A stretch of 14,705 nt of DNA from DATKWS01 sp035529435 (GCA_035529435.1 DATKWS010000205.1:1-14705); one strand, 5' to 3'. Positions 7,536-14,541 are shown, numbered from the stretch's first letter. A program made the numbers and translations. The notes: generated by a model from the letters alone, not told the origin.

Positions 7536-8429
7536 CTACATCGACCGCAACCTGGCGATGCGTTCCTCGAGGGGCGGGTGAGTGCTGAACAGTGACTTGG
7601 TCCGTTTCTCGAACGGCTTGATCGGATTCACGATGTAGAGATGCTGTGTGGCCCGGTTCGCCACCTCGAGCACCTCACGGTCCCCGGCGATCTTCTCCAG
7701 CGCCGAAGCCAGTCCCTCGGGATAGCGCGTCAGCTTGGCCGCCGTGGCATCTGCGAGATACTCGCGCTGCCGCGAAACGGCGAGCTGGAGAAGTTTCGCG
7801 AAGATCGGAGCGACAATCGCGAACACCAGCGCTATGATCATTATGATGGCGCCGCCTCCCCTCTCACCACTCTTCCTGCGCCGTCTTCCCCCACCCCAGA
7901 ACATGCTCCGCAGGAAAAAATCGCTCACCAGGACGATCGAACCGACCAGTATCCCCACCATCGTGGCGAACAGGATGTCCCGGTTCCCCACGTGGGAGAG
8001 CTCGTGCGCAATGACTCCCTGGAGTTCGTCCCGGTTCAGCTTCTGCATGAGACCCGTCGTGATGGCCACGGAGGCGTGCTCGGGGTCACGCCCCGTCGCG
8101 AACGCGTTCGGGGCCGTGTCATCTATGACGTACATGGCGGGCACCGGGAGCCCCGCCGCGATGGACAGTTCCTCGACCACGTTGTAGAGCTGCGGGTGAT
8201 CCTTCTTCTCGATCCGTTTCGCGCGGCTCATCGTGAGGATCATCTTGTCGCCGCTGTAGAAGGCGGAGAGCGAGGCGACGACCGCGATCACGACGGCCAG
8301 CGATATCCCCACGTACCCGTTGCCCCAATGCAGGCCGAGCAGGTACCCCAGCACCACCAGCACGGCGGTGACGACAACCACCAGGATCCATGAATTCCGC
8401 TTGTTGGCTGCTATATCCTCGTAAAACAT
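7536..8429 (-). CDS. htpX: HtpX-family M48 membrane zinc metalloprotease
   Basis: The 297-residue protein begins MFYEDIAANKRNSW and has two N-terminal membrane helices (about 14-32 and 36-54). The M48 core follows: VIAHELSHVGNRD with zinc ligands H142 and H146 and catalytic E143, and the third ligand E223 in REYLADATA. Two more hydrophobic segments lie between these motifs, as in E. coli HtpX. The family degrades misfolded or damaged membrane proteins, with the active site on the cytoplasmic face. The C-terminal STHPPLEERIARL motif is typical. The frame is open up to 8564, but ATG 8429 is preferred: GGAAGG lies four bases upstream, and it gives the standard N-terminus. The gene follows lemA on the same strand with a 91-base gap. 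This pairing is common among bacteria and suggests a shared role in membrane quality control. Confidence 0.94.
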   Translation of the reverse strand: MFYEDIAANKRNSWILVVVVTAVLVVLGYLLGLHWGNGYVGISLAVVIAVVASLSAFYSGDKMILTMSRAKRIEKKDHPQLYNVVEELSIAAGLPVPAMYVIDDTAPNAFATGRDPEHASVAITTGLMQKLNRDELQGVIAHELSHVGNRDILFATMVGILVGSIVLVSDFFLRSMFWGGGRRRRKSGERGGGAIIMIIALVFAIVAPIFAKLLQLAVSRQREYLADATAAKLTRYPEGLASALEKIAGDREVLEVANRATQHLYIVNPIKPFEKRTKSLFSTHPPLEERIARLRSM

Positions 8430-8485
8430 TTTTCCTTCCGGCACTTCCACGCGGCATGCGTACCCGCGGATCGCCGCGACGGCCC

Positions 8486-8512
8486 CCGTCACTCCGGAGC
8501 GGTCCGGGACGG
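8486..8512 (-). other. Hairpin in the lemA-htpX intergenic gap
   Basis: CCGTC (8486-8490) pairs with GACGG (8508-8512), and CCGGA (8494-8498) pairs with TCCGG (8503-8507). There is a 3-base bulge and a 4-base loop. The hairpin starts nine bases after the lemA stop codon in the direction of transcription and has no T-run after it. It is therefore not a typical terminator; it could stabilise the lemA message or tune htpX expression, or be chance in GC-rich DNA. Confidence 0.25.
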
Positions 8513-8520
8513 AGCACATC

Positions 8521-9078
8521 TCACGAGGTGAAGTCCACCTTCGGCGCCTCGCGCTGCGCGACATCCTCCAGTTCGAAGAACTCGCGCGGCTTGAATCCGA
8601 ACATCCCCGCGATGATATTGGACGGAACGGTCTCCGTTCTCGTGTTGTAGATCATGACGGTGTCGTTGTAGTGCTGTCGCGCGAAGGAGATCTTGTTCTC
8701 GGTCGATACGAGCTCCTCCTGGAGGGCCAGCATGTTCGTGTTCGCCTTGAGGTCGGGGTAGTTCTCGGCGACCGCGAAGAGCGAGCGGAGCGTGCTGGTC
8801 AGCATGTTCTCCGCCTGCGCCTGGTCCTTGACCCCCGAGGCATTGATCGCCTGCTGCCGCGCCTTGGTCACGTTCTCGAGAACCTCCCGCTCGTGCTTCA
8901 GGTACCCCTTCGCCGTCTCGATGAGGTTGGGGATCAAATCGTACCGGCGCTTCAATTGGACGTCGATCTGGGCCCACCCGTTGTCGCACCGCTTCCGGAG
9001 CCTCACGAGCGTGTTGTACAGCCCGATCACCATGAAGAACAGGATCGCGATAATGATCAGGATTATCCAGCCAGCCAT
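8521..9078 (-). CDS. lemA: LemA family protein
   Basis: The 185-residue protein matches LemA along its full length. It has one N-terminal membrane helix (about residues 3-22), then the conserved segment YNTLVRLRKRCDNGWAQIDV, followed by long amphipathic helices containing RRYDLIPNLIET and LTSTLRSLFAVAENYPDLKA. FGFKPREFFEL lies near the C-terminus. LemA proteins are membrane-anchored helical-bundle proteins of poorly defined biochemical function, often encoded beside HtpX-type proteases or TPM-domain (DUF477) proteins. The ATG at 9078 is chosen because GGAGG lies six bases upstream; the TTG at 9084 sits inside the spacer and is unlikely. The gene heads the lemA-htpX unit, which has a consensus promoter about 130 bases upstream. 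Confidence 0.95.
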   Translation of the reverse strand: MAGWIILIIIAILFFMVIGLYNTLVRLRKRCDNGWAQIDVQLKRRYDLIPNLIETAKGYLKHEREVLENVTKARQQAINASGVKDQAQAENMLTSTLRSLFAVAENYPDLKANTNMLALQEELVSTENKISFARQHYNDTVMIYNTRTETVPSNIIAGMFGFKPREFFELEDVAQREAPKVDFTS

Positions 9079-9206
9079 CGGCAACCTCCATGATCTGTGT
9101 CATCGGCATTCATAATGACTCCTACGGCGACCACGTGCCGCTCGTTTCACTATACCATGCTGCGCGGCTCTTTATTCGATCCGAACATTCACGCCGGTTG
9201 AATCAG

Positions 9207-9235
9207 AAGGTATCCGGTGGGGCACACTTTGTCAA
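9207..9235 (-). promoter_or_regulatory. Predicted sigma70 promoter for lemA-htpX
   Basis: The minus strand has a perfect TTGACA (9235-9230), a 17-base spacer and TACCTT (9212-9207), which keeps the key first TA and final T of the -10 box. The expected transcript would have a leader of about 120 bases before the lemA ATG. The perfect -35 and ideal spacing make this the best promoter call on the left half of the window. Confidence 0.6.
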
Positions 9236-9691
9236 GAATGACGACGAGCCCGGCGCACCACCCCCCCCGTCTTTTTTTACCACAACGGCAGTTCCCTCAA
9301 CACCTCCCATCCCGTTCCTGTTCCGCGCGGCACGGCAAGCGGAAACCGGCCGCCCGACGAAATACACGCTCGCATCATGCAAACCGTGATATGAGCGGCA
9401 AGTGCCTGATTCCCATCTCGTTATGCAATATACACCTCTCATGCTGCAAAATCGTCACCTACCCCCTGAAAGGCAATAAAAGGCATGGGAACACCCCGAA
9501 GCCCGTAATTGCTCGGTATATGGCATAATGAGAATCGATCAGAAATGAAATCCTCCCTCCCCATAAAAACAACGACACGTTAATAGATTAAATAACAACA
9601 TATTACAAGCACTCCGAACCTTCGATCCTCCGGTGGCACATCACTTGCTGAACGGTTACGCCAAGGGGACAACAGGACTCATGTTCAAGAG
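9236..9691 (+). other. Gene-free stretch upstream of the lipoprotein gene
   Basis: I find no convincing coding sequence here. One open frame (9217-9528) has no ribosome binding site and a composition unlike a protein. Positions 9530-9610 are markedly AT-rich compared with the flanking genes (for example near 9578-9604) and are the likeliest place for the promoter of the lipoprotein gene at 9706, though no clear -35/-10 pair is visible. The part at 9630-9690 would be a transcribed leader. I could not match it to a known riboswitch. Confidence 0.5.
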
Positions 9692-9699
9692 AAGGAGGT
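9692..9699 (+). promoter_or_regulatory. Perfect Shine-Dalgarno sequence of the lipoprotein gene
   Basis: AAGGAGGT is an eight-base complement of the usual 16S rRNA 3' end and stands six bases before the ATG at 9706. It fixes that start and suggests strong translation. Confidence 0.85.
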
Positions 9700-9705
9700 C
9701 CCATC

Positions 9706-10557
9706 ATGAGGAAGGTCTTCATAGTCCTTTTCGGTCTTATCCTGAGCAGCTTCATAATGTCCTGCTCAGACGATTCGACCACGCCGACCCCTCCGACGCC
9801 GCCTGATTTCGAGATCGTCACGGCTTCGCTTCCGGTCGGTTGGACTTGCACTCCTTACCATGTCGAGCTCGAAGCGATCGGCGGATCGGCTCCGTACAGC
9901 TGGGCTATCGCCGATGTCAGCGATCCCCTACCCGAGGGTCTGAGCATGACTGCGGAGGGAGAAATTATCGGTCTGCTGGATGTAGCGGGCGAGTGGATCA
10001 TTACGATTCAGTGCACGGACAATTCGGATACGCCGAAAATCGAAACGCAGGAAATGACCATCACGGTCGATGTTCCCGCCAATCCGTCGCTGGGTATCTA
10101 CTTCGACGGCAATGCCACGGTGTGCAGCGCCAATACCCAGGCGTTCAATATGCTCGATTGCTACGTCTATATTCTGCTCGACGCCGAGAGCATCGATTGC
10201 TGCATGGCGACCGAGTTCAAGATCGACCTGACCGATATCGACGGTAATTCACTCGAGGTCGGTACGGAGTATGCGATAGTCAACGTCACCTATCCGCAGC
10301 ACGTATCGGTCACCATGGGTGATCCGTTCGCCGGTATTTCGGTCGCCTTCAGTCGCCCGATGTACAACTTCGGACCGGTTCAGGTGCTGAGCTTCGATCT
10401 GATGCTGCTCGAGAACTCGAACGAGCTGTCGTTCGTCTTCCAGCCGAACCCGACCGCCGAAGAGACGCAGCCGTCCGTCGCGACGTGCGATGCCGGCTAC
10501 CCGATCGTCGAGGTGACGGGTCGTCAGGCCGCCGTGAACTTCAACGTGACGCCGTAA
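9706..10557 (+). CDS. Secreted lipoprotein with a putative Ig domain
   Basis: The 283-residue protein has a lipoprotein signal peptide: hydrophobic residues 4-18, then IMSC with lipidation at Cys20. A Thr/Pro-rich spacer (TTPTPPTPP) follows. Residues about 35-125 resemble the putative Ig domain He_PIG (SAPYSW, then LPEGLSM and IIGLLDVAGEW), a beta-sandwich found in surface proteins. Residues about 130-283 are a second, unrecognised beta-rich region starting near GIYFDGNATVC, with several cysteines. It is likely anchored in the outer or inner membrane and exposed outside the cytoplasm. It is a single gene with its own leader and a strong terminator, which suggests an independently expressed, perhaps abundant product. 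Binding partner and role are unknown; adhesion or structural roles are only guesses. Confidence 0.85.
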   Translation: MRKVFIVLFGLILSSFIMSCSDDSTTPTPPTPPDFEIVTASLPVGWTCTPYHVELEAIGGSAPYSWAIADVSDPLPEGLSMTAEGEIIGLLDVAGEWIITIQCTDNSDTPKIETQEMTITVDVPANPSLGIYFDGNATVCSANTQAFNMLDCYVYILLDAESIDCCMATEFKIDLTDIDGNSLEVGTEYAIVNVTYPQHVSVTMGDPFAGISVAFSRPMYNFGPVQVLSFDLMLLENSNELSFVFQPNPTAEETQPSVATCDAGYPIVEVTGRQAAVNFNVTP

Positions 10558-10591
10558 GTCCGGCGGTCGAGACATAGGACTCACGATTATT

Positions 10592-10636
10592 CCCCTCGGG
10601 GAAGGCGGCGCGGGCCGCCGACCCCGGGGGTTTTTT
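10592..10636 (+). terminator. Strong rho-independent terminator of the lipoprotein gene
   Basis: CCCC and CGGGG (10592-10601, with one bulged T) pair with CCCCG and GGGG (10622-10630). Inside, GGCGGC (10604-10609) pairs with GCCGCC (10614-10619) around a GCGG loop, with a 2x2 internal loop between the two stems. Six T residues follow at 10631-10636. That is 15 base pairs, nearly all G-C. It works for the plus strand only: the minus-strand side lacks a T-run, so it does not obviously end the convergent AsmA transcript. Confidence 0.92.
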
Positions 10637-10674
10637 ACGTACAGTCCGGACGGAGCGCCGCCCCCGTGGATGCT

Positions 10675-13158
10675 CTATTTATCGAATAGCCCCTTCGCCT
10701 TCTTCTTCAGCTCGTCGATCAGCTTCTCCCCCGCCTTCTCCGTGGCCCTCGTCCGGTCGAGCTGGACCTTCGGGGCCTTCGCCTCACCGCCGATATTGAA
10801 ATCGAGCACGATGTTTCCCTTTTCATCTTTGAACAGCTCGACGAGATCGCGGTACTTGGAAAGATCCTTCATATCCTTCTGGACGGAAGGGGGGATGACA
10901 AGGGAGGCGGCATAGTCGAGCGTGCCGTCGAAGCCGAACGATCCACGGAGCGCCCAGTCACCGCTTTTCGATCTGACCCTCCAGTCGTCGGTGGACACGC
11001 GCCCGTTCTCGACGATGAAGCTGCCGACCCACTCGCTGAACTCGAAACGCTCGAGCCGCGAGAGATCGAGTCCGACGGCCTGTGAGAGGGGCGATATGAA
11101 CTGGGGCATATTGATGCGCCCGCTGCTCGACGTGGCCGAGCCCTTGGCCGCGAGCGTCATGAGCGGGTCGACCGCCTCGGATATGAAAAACGATCCGCCG
11201 GTCTTGAATGAAAAGTTGCCCTCGATCAGGTTCCCGACATTGCGTATCGGCTCGAGTGCCTTGCCGGCATCTATCCCCTCGAACGAGAGCTGCATCTTCG
11301 TCTCGATCCGCTGCGGATCGCGCATATCGGCATCGAGCACGACGGCGCCCGTGCCGCCCGCGTACTTCATCGTCACGGGATCCGCCTTGAGTAGAGCGTT
11401 CTTGATAGTGCCCCGCGCGTCGATACCCGTTATGACCGCCTTGGTCGCGATCAGTGAATCGAGATGCGCCGTGAATGTCGTGTTCCGGAGCACGACGGGC
11501 ATTATCGGATTGCCGGCGAACGGATTCGGCTTTTTGGCATCCGCGGCCGCGGGCCGCGCGCGGCCGCCCGCCGTGCCGGCCGCCTTCTCTTCGGCGGCGG
11601 CCGCTTCGAGGGGACGTATATCGATCGAGCGCCCCCGCAGGTTCACCGATACCTCCGGAACGATCCGCATCGAACCGAGGAAGGTGCCGAGGTTCCGCGG
11701 AGGATTGTCGCGGTCGAACATCGTGTTCATCTCGGCCAGTGCGGGCATGATATTCTTCATGGAGCCGCTGAGGGTGTAGGGGCTCCCGCCCAGCGTGAAG
11801 CCGATATCGATGCGCTCGATATCGCCGCCGGCAATCACGGCGCCGCCGTTGCAATCGGAAAACGCGAGGGGCTCCTGCGCTTTCGACATCGCGACACGCT
11901 CCAGCCGTACCGTGCCGTTCAGCGTGACGGTATCCCAGGCGTGCTTGATGAGGGTGAACGGCGTCTTCCCGCCCGCGGGGAAGAGATTCTTGAGCGTATT
12001 CGTGTTTCCCCTTCCCTCCACCGAGGCGTGCACCATTCCCGAAACCGCCGTGTTCCCCTGCTCCGCCAGGGCGGCGAGCTCGGATAGATCGAGATCGGCA
12101 GCCACGCCGAATCCGATCGATTCGACCACGCGCGTCTCCGCCGCCATCACGATATCGAAGCCCGTCTTCGCCGATGAGCGGCCGAACACGCACGTGAGAC
12201 CCTCCGACCGGACCCCCGCATTGGAAAACGCAACGGTCCCGTCGATATGCAGCGGTTGTCCGAGCTTCCCGTGGACCACCACGATCTCCGACAGCTCGAG
12301 CGTTCCATCGGCCGTCATCGTACGGGGATCGCGCGCGCTCCCCGCGATCTTCGCATCGAGACCCACCGTACCTCCCGTCACGGTGGCGGGCGGCTCCTGC
12401 CCCAACCCCATCGTCTGCATCCGGTACGATATCCTATCGAGACGCAGGGCGAGGATCGTCTCCATGAGCGGCGCTACACGTATGTTCCGCGATTTCACAT
12501 CGAAGGAGAGGCGCCTCTCCCCGCGGAGGTCGTTCACCTCACCCGACACCAGCACGGTGATGAGATCGCCCCATGAGACGCTCGCTTCCTCTATCCGCAG
12601 CGATTCGAAGGCGCGGTCGCTCTCCATTCCGCTCCGGAATGCGATATCGTGCACCGTCACCGCTTCGTTGATCGAAGGGCGTGCGAGGGTCACCGATTCG
12701 ATCGAAGCGCGGGCGGCTATATCGAATTTCTCGCCGGCGGGCTTCGAGGAGAGATCGGCCCTGAGGCCGGTGACCTGCACATCGATTCCCCGCGGGTCGC
12801 CGGTCAGGGAGATGTCACCCCCCCTGACATCCACCCGGTCGATCTCGGGCCGCTTCCGGATCAGTGACAGCAGGGACGCCTTCACGATCACGGACTCGGT
12901 CGCCACGGAGAGTACGCTGCTGTCGGGGAGCTGCTTGTCGAAGACGAGATCCTTCACGTCGACCCCGAAACCGAAGGGGAACCGCACACCGATATCCCCG
13001 ATCCGTATCTTCGCCCCGACCCTCCGCTCGATCCGGGGGACGACGAGCGTGAGGAGCCGCTCGCGCGTCAGGACGAGCCGCACGCCGACAGTCGCCACGA
13101 TCAGGAGACCCGCCGCAATACAGAGAATGATTACAGTTACGCGCCCTTTCCTCTTCAT
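10675..13158 (-). CDS. AsmA-family protein
   Basis: The 827-residue protein has a short basic N-terminus (MKRKGR) and one membrane helix (about residues 7-28). A very long beta-rich region with the AsmA pattern follows: LTLVVPRIERRVGAKIRIGD and VDVKDLVFD near the start, and repeated DVQVTGLRADL-like and GTLELSEIVV-like strands. The end carries the AsmA C-terminal signature (residues about 640-790: FSFKTGGSFFI, GRVSTDDWRVRSKSGDWALRG, GTLDYAASLVIPPSV), then a Lys-rich amphipathic helix. Family members are inner-membrane-anchored periplasmic proteins that influence outer-membrane assembly and, in the larger members, lipid transfer between membranes. Residues about 507-546 are a low-complexity Ala/Glu/Arg linker splitting the protein in two. 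ATG 13158 is preferred over the upstream GTG codons (13167, 13164), because GAGGTG overlaps the latter and lies six bases before the ATG. Its presence implies a two-membrane envelope. Confidence 0.88.
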   Translation of the reverse strand: MKRKGRVTVIILCIAAGLLIVATVGVRLVLTRERLLTLVVPRIERRVGAKIRIGDIGVRFPFGFGVDVKDLVFDKQLPDSSVLSVATESVIVKASLLSLIRKRPEIDRVDVRGGDISLTGDPRGIDVQVTGLRADLSSKPAGEKFDIAARASIESVTLARPSINEAVTVHDIAFRSGMESDRAFESLRIEEASVSWGDLITVLVSGEVNDLRGERRLSFDVKSRNIRVAPLMETILALRLDRISYRMQTMGLGQEPPATVTGGTVGLDAKIAGSARDPRTMTADGTLELSEIVVVHGKLGQPLHIDGTVAFSNAGVRSEGLTCVFGRSSAKTGFDIVMAAETRVVESIGFGVAADLDLSELAALAEQGNTAVSGMVHASVEGRGNTNTLKNLFPAGGKTPFTLIKHAWDTVTLNGTVRLERVAMSKAQEPLAFSDCNGGAVIAGGDIERIDIGFTLGGSPYTLSGSMKNIMPALAEMNTMFDRDNPPRNLGTFLGSMRIVPEVSVNLRGRSIDIRPLEAAAAEEKAAGTAGGRARPAAADAKKPNPFAGNPIMPVVLRNTTFTAHLDSLIATKAVITGIDARGTIKNALLKADPVTMKYAGGTGAVVLDADMRDPQRIETKMQLSFEGIDAGKALEPIRNVGNLIEGNFSFKTGGSFFISEAVDPLMTLAAKGSATSSSGRINMPQFISPLSQAVGLDLSRLERFEFSEWVGSFIVENGRVSTDDWRVRSKSGDWALRGSFGFDGTLDYAASLVIPPSVQKDMKDLSKYRDLVELFKDEKGNIVLDFNIGGEAKAPKVQLDRTRATEKAGEKLIDELKKKAKGLFDK

Positions 13159-13180
13159 GGTCACCACCTCGCAGTTTTGA

Positions 13181-13208
13181 GTTATATCCGCCCACCGGTA
13201 CTAGGCAA
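13181..13208 (-). promoter_or_regulatory. Predicted promoter for the AsmA-family gene
   Basis: On the minus strand, TTGCCT (13208-13203) and TATAAC (13186-13181; five of six) are 16 bases apart. Transcription would start near 13174, giving a very short leader of about 16 bases that still includes the ribosome binding site GAGGTG (13170-13165). It lies within the 149-base gap after the Cys-rich protein gene, so AsmA can be expressed alone. Confidence 0.5.
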
Positions 13209-13307
13209 TGACGAGGATATCAGCAAAGGGGAGGAAATGTTAACGGAAAATCGAGCAGCGTGAACGGGCGTCCGCGCGGATCGGTTGTTGTGGCGCCGGC
13301 AGACGGA

Positions 13308-14312
13308 TCATTCCCCGCGCGCAAACCTCCGCCGGATCATGACCGCCGCGGCGATTACCATCAGAACCGCCATAATTGTAATAACCTGCGGCGTCAGGAA
13401 TGGAATACAACAGTTTTCGACCGCGTGAATGATCTGCACACAGGTGTCGTACACCGTGCCGGAGGCCTGATCCCATGCGATGATCGTCAGGGTGTCGAAT
13501 GCACAGACAGGTGCCATGGAAGCATTTACGATGGCGTAGACGTCTTCGCATTCGCCGCCGGGAATCGAGTCCGTGGCGCCGCTCTGCGGGAATCCGCTCC
13601 CCACGTGGCCGGTACTGCAGACCTCATATTCGTACACGACGGGGTCCGCGCAGGGGTCGCCATTGCACACCGTGAACGGAACATATGCGGCGCTCTGTCC
13701 CCCTTCGACGATAAACAGGGTGTCCTGGAGAATATAGAGCGCGGGAGGCGCGGGAACGACCTGTACGATCACCGTGTCGATCGAGTAGTACGGATTACCA
13801 TCGTACCAGTTCGGATCCTCGCAGTCGGTGCAGTCGTCGCGGCAGGCGAGCGTCTCGTCGCAGTACGTCATCTGCACGATCAACGTATCACGCTCGCCCG
13901 GCTCGGCATCGCACGGCACGGTTACACAGACATCCTGCCACCAGAGATACCCCGGGCCCACCTCGGTGCACGCGCCGAGTGGCGGATCCCCCGTGATGAT
14001 CCACCCCGTCGTCGATATCATGTGCACGCAGAGCGTATCGGTGCCCTGACATGTTCCGGAAACGAAACCGAAGTTGCACGGCGACACCGTCCAGCAGAAC
14101 GTATTCCCGGCCGTCACGTCCTGCAACTCATCGCCGAAGTCGACGTAGAATCCGGGATCACCTTCCCTGGAACAATCGGAGAGCGGTTGCCCTTCTACCG
14201 ACCGGCCGGCCGCGATCCCCGGGATGCAGCACAGGCACACAAGGAGCAACACGCCGGACCGCGCCGCAACACGCAGCTTCGCCGTTTCGAGTGCGCCGAA
14301 ATCGATATTCAC
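13308..14312 (-). CDS. Cys-rich exported protein with C-terminal membrane anchor, function unknown
   Basis: The 334-residue protein has a signal peptide (hydrophobic residues 20-35, likely cut after IAA at residue 35). The beta-rich extracytoplasmic region holds about 20 cysteines, many in xCxx turns (FCWTV, LCVHM, VCVTV, CTDCED, VCNGDPC), which suggests extensive disulphide bonding. The C-terminal 32 residues (303-334) are IPFLTP, a hydrophobic helix and MIRRRFARGE. This is the layout of C-terminal sorting signals such as IPTL-CTERM: short motif, helix, Arg cluster. The start is a GTG at 14312, with GGAGG six bases upstream (14323-14319) and no competing ATG in frame nearby. A consensus promoter and a Fur-box-like palindrome lie just upstream. 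I do not recognise a named family; the repeated xVCxxDPCADPVVY-type strands suggest surface proteins from FCB-group bacteria. Role unknown. Confidence 0.82.
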   Translation of the reverse strand: MNIDFGALETAKLRVAARSGVLLLVCLCCIPGIAAGRSVEGQPLSDCSREGDPGFYVDFGDELQDVTAGNTFCWTVSPCNFGFVSGTCQGTDTLCVHMISTTGWIITGDPPLGACTEVGPGYLWWQDVCVTVPCDAEPGERDTLIVQMTYCDETLACRDDCTDCEDPNWYDGNPYYSIDTVIVQVVPAPPALYILQDTLFIVEGGQSAAYVPFTVCNGDPCADPVVYEYEVCSTGHVGSGFPQSGATDSIPGGECEDVYAIVNASMAPVCAFDTLTIIAWDQASGTVYDTCVQIIHAVENCCIPFLTPQVITIMAVLMVIAAAVMIRRRFARGE

Positions 14313-14335
14313 CGGTATCCTCCATTGTAGATGAT

Positions 14336-14354
14336 TAGAATGATTATCATGTAA
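14336..14354 (-). promoter_or_regulatory. Fur-box-like palindrome at the start of the Cys-rich protein gene
   Basis: Positions 14340-14350 read ATGATTATCAT, an 11-base palindrome identical to the centre of the classical 19-base Fur box (on one strand). Over all 19 bases, 13 match. It lies just downstream of the predicted -10 (14364-14369), so a bound repressor would overlap the transcription start. A Fur, Zur or similar metalloregulator is possible; chance in AT-rich DNA cannot be excluded. Confidence 0.35.
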
Positions 14355-14363
14355 CCGGATTAT

Positions 14364-14392
14364 ATTATATCAAATGTCTTAATTTATTTCAA
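14364..14392 (-). promoter_or_regulatory. Consensus promoter for the Cys-rich protein gene
   Basis: The minus strand has TTGAAA (14392-14387), exactly 17 bases, then a perfect TATAAT (14369-14364), with a second overlapping TATAAT five bases further on. Predicted transcription start is near 14357, about 45 bases before the GTG start. The flanks are AT-rich, which adds some risk of chance. Confidence 0.6.
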
Positions 14393-14413
14393 TTTTTATC
14401 TTCAATTTTTATC
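14388..14413 (+). repeat. Tandem 13-base direct repeat upstream of the Cys-rich protein gene
   Basis: TTCAATTTTTATC occurs twice back to back (14388-14400 and 14401-14413). The first copy overlaps the -35 box of the minus-strand promoter. It may be an activator or UP-like element, or a slippage duplication in AT-rich DNA. Confidence 0.7.
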
Positions 14414-14494
14414 GTTCCCCGCATCGTGCCCCGGAAAAAAACGACGACACGCGGCATATCGTTCCGTACTATTATGTGACCTTGATTATGTGTG

Positions 14495-14520
14495 ATCCCC
14501 GGCTTCGGCCGGAAGGGGAT
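14495..14520 (+). other. Stem-loop with UUCG tetraloop just before the tricorn ribosome binding site
   Basis: ATCCCC (14495-14500) and GGGGAT (14515-14520) form the outer arm, and GGC-TTCG-GCC (14501-14510) forms the inner arm with a very stable cUUCGg loop, leaving a GGAA bulge. The structure ends four bases before the ribosome binding site AAAGGAG (14525-14531). It could affect translation or message stability. There is no T-run, so it is not a terminator. Confidence 0.45.
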
Positions 14521-14541
14521 AGAGAAAGGAGAATCGACTTC

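Noticed and set aside
8430..8564. N-terminal extension of HtpX up to 8564
   Set aside because: The extension overlaps the end of lemA and lacks a ribosome binding site; ATG 8429 has GGAAGG and gives the usual HtpX N-terminus.
9217..9528. Open frame of 103 codons in the gene-free stretch
   Set aside because: No Shine-Dalgarno sequence, His/Arg/Pro-rich without structure, and it overlaps the lemA promoter.
9630..9690. Possible riboswitch in the lipoprotein leader
   Set aside because: GCCAAGGGGACAACAGGAC looked suggestive, but it does not fit the cyclic di-GMP, TPP, cobalamin or SAM riboswitch cores I could recall.
11795..13180. Open frame of 461 codons on the plus strand opposite the AsmA gene
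   Set aside because: It is rich in Ser, Arg and Pro, has no domain pattern or ribosome binding site, and lies wholly antisense to a well-supported gene. Long antisense frames are expected in GC-rich DNA.
13260..14330. Open frame of 356 codons on the plus strand opposite the Cys-rich protein gene
   Set aside because: No signal peptide, motif or ribosome binding site; the minus-strand gene has a signal peptide, anchor, ribosome binding site and promoter.
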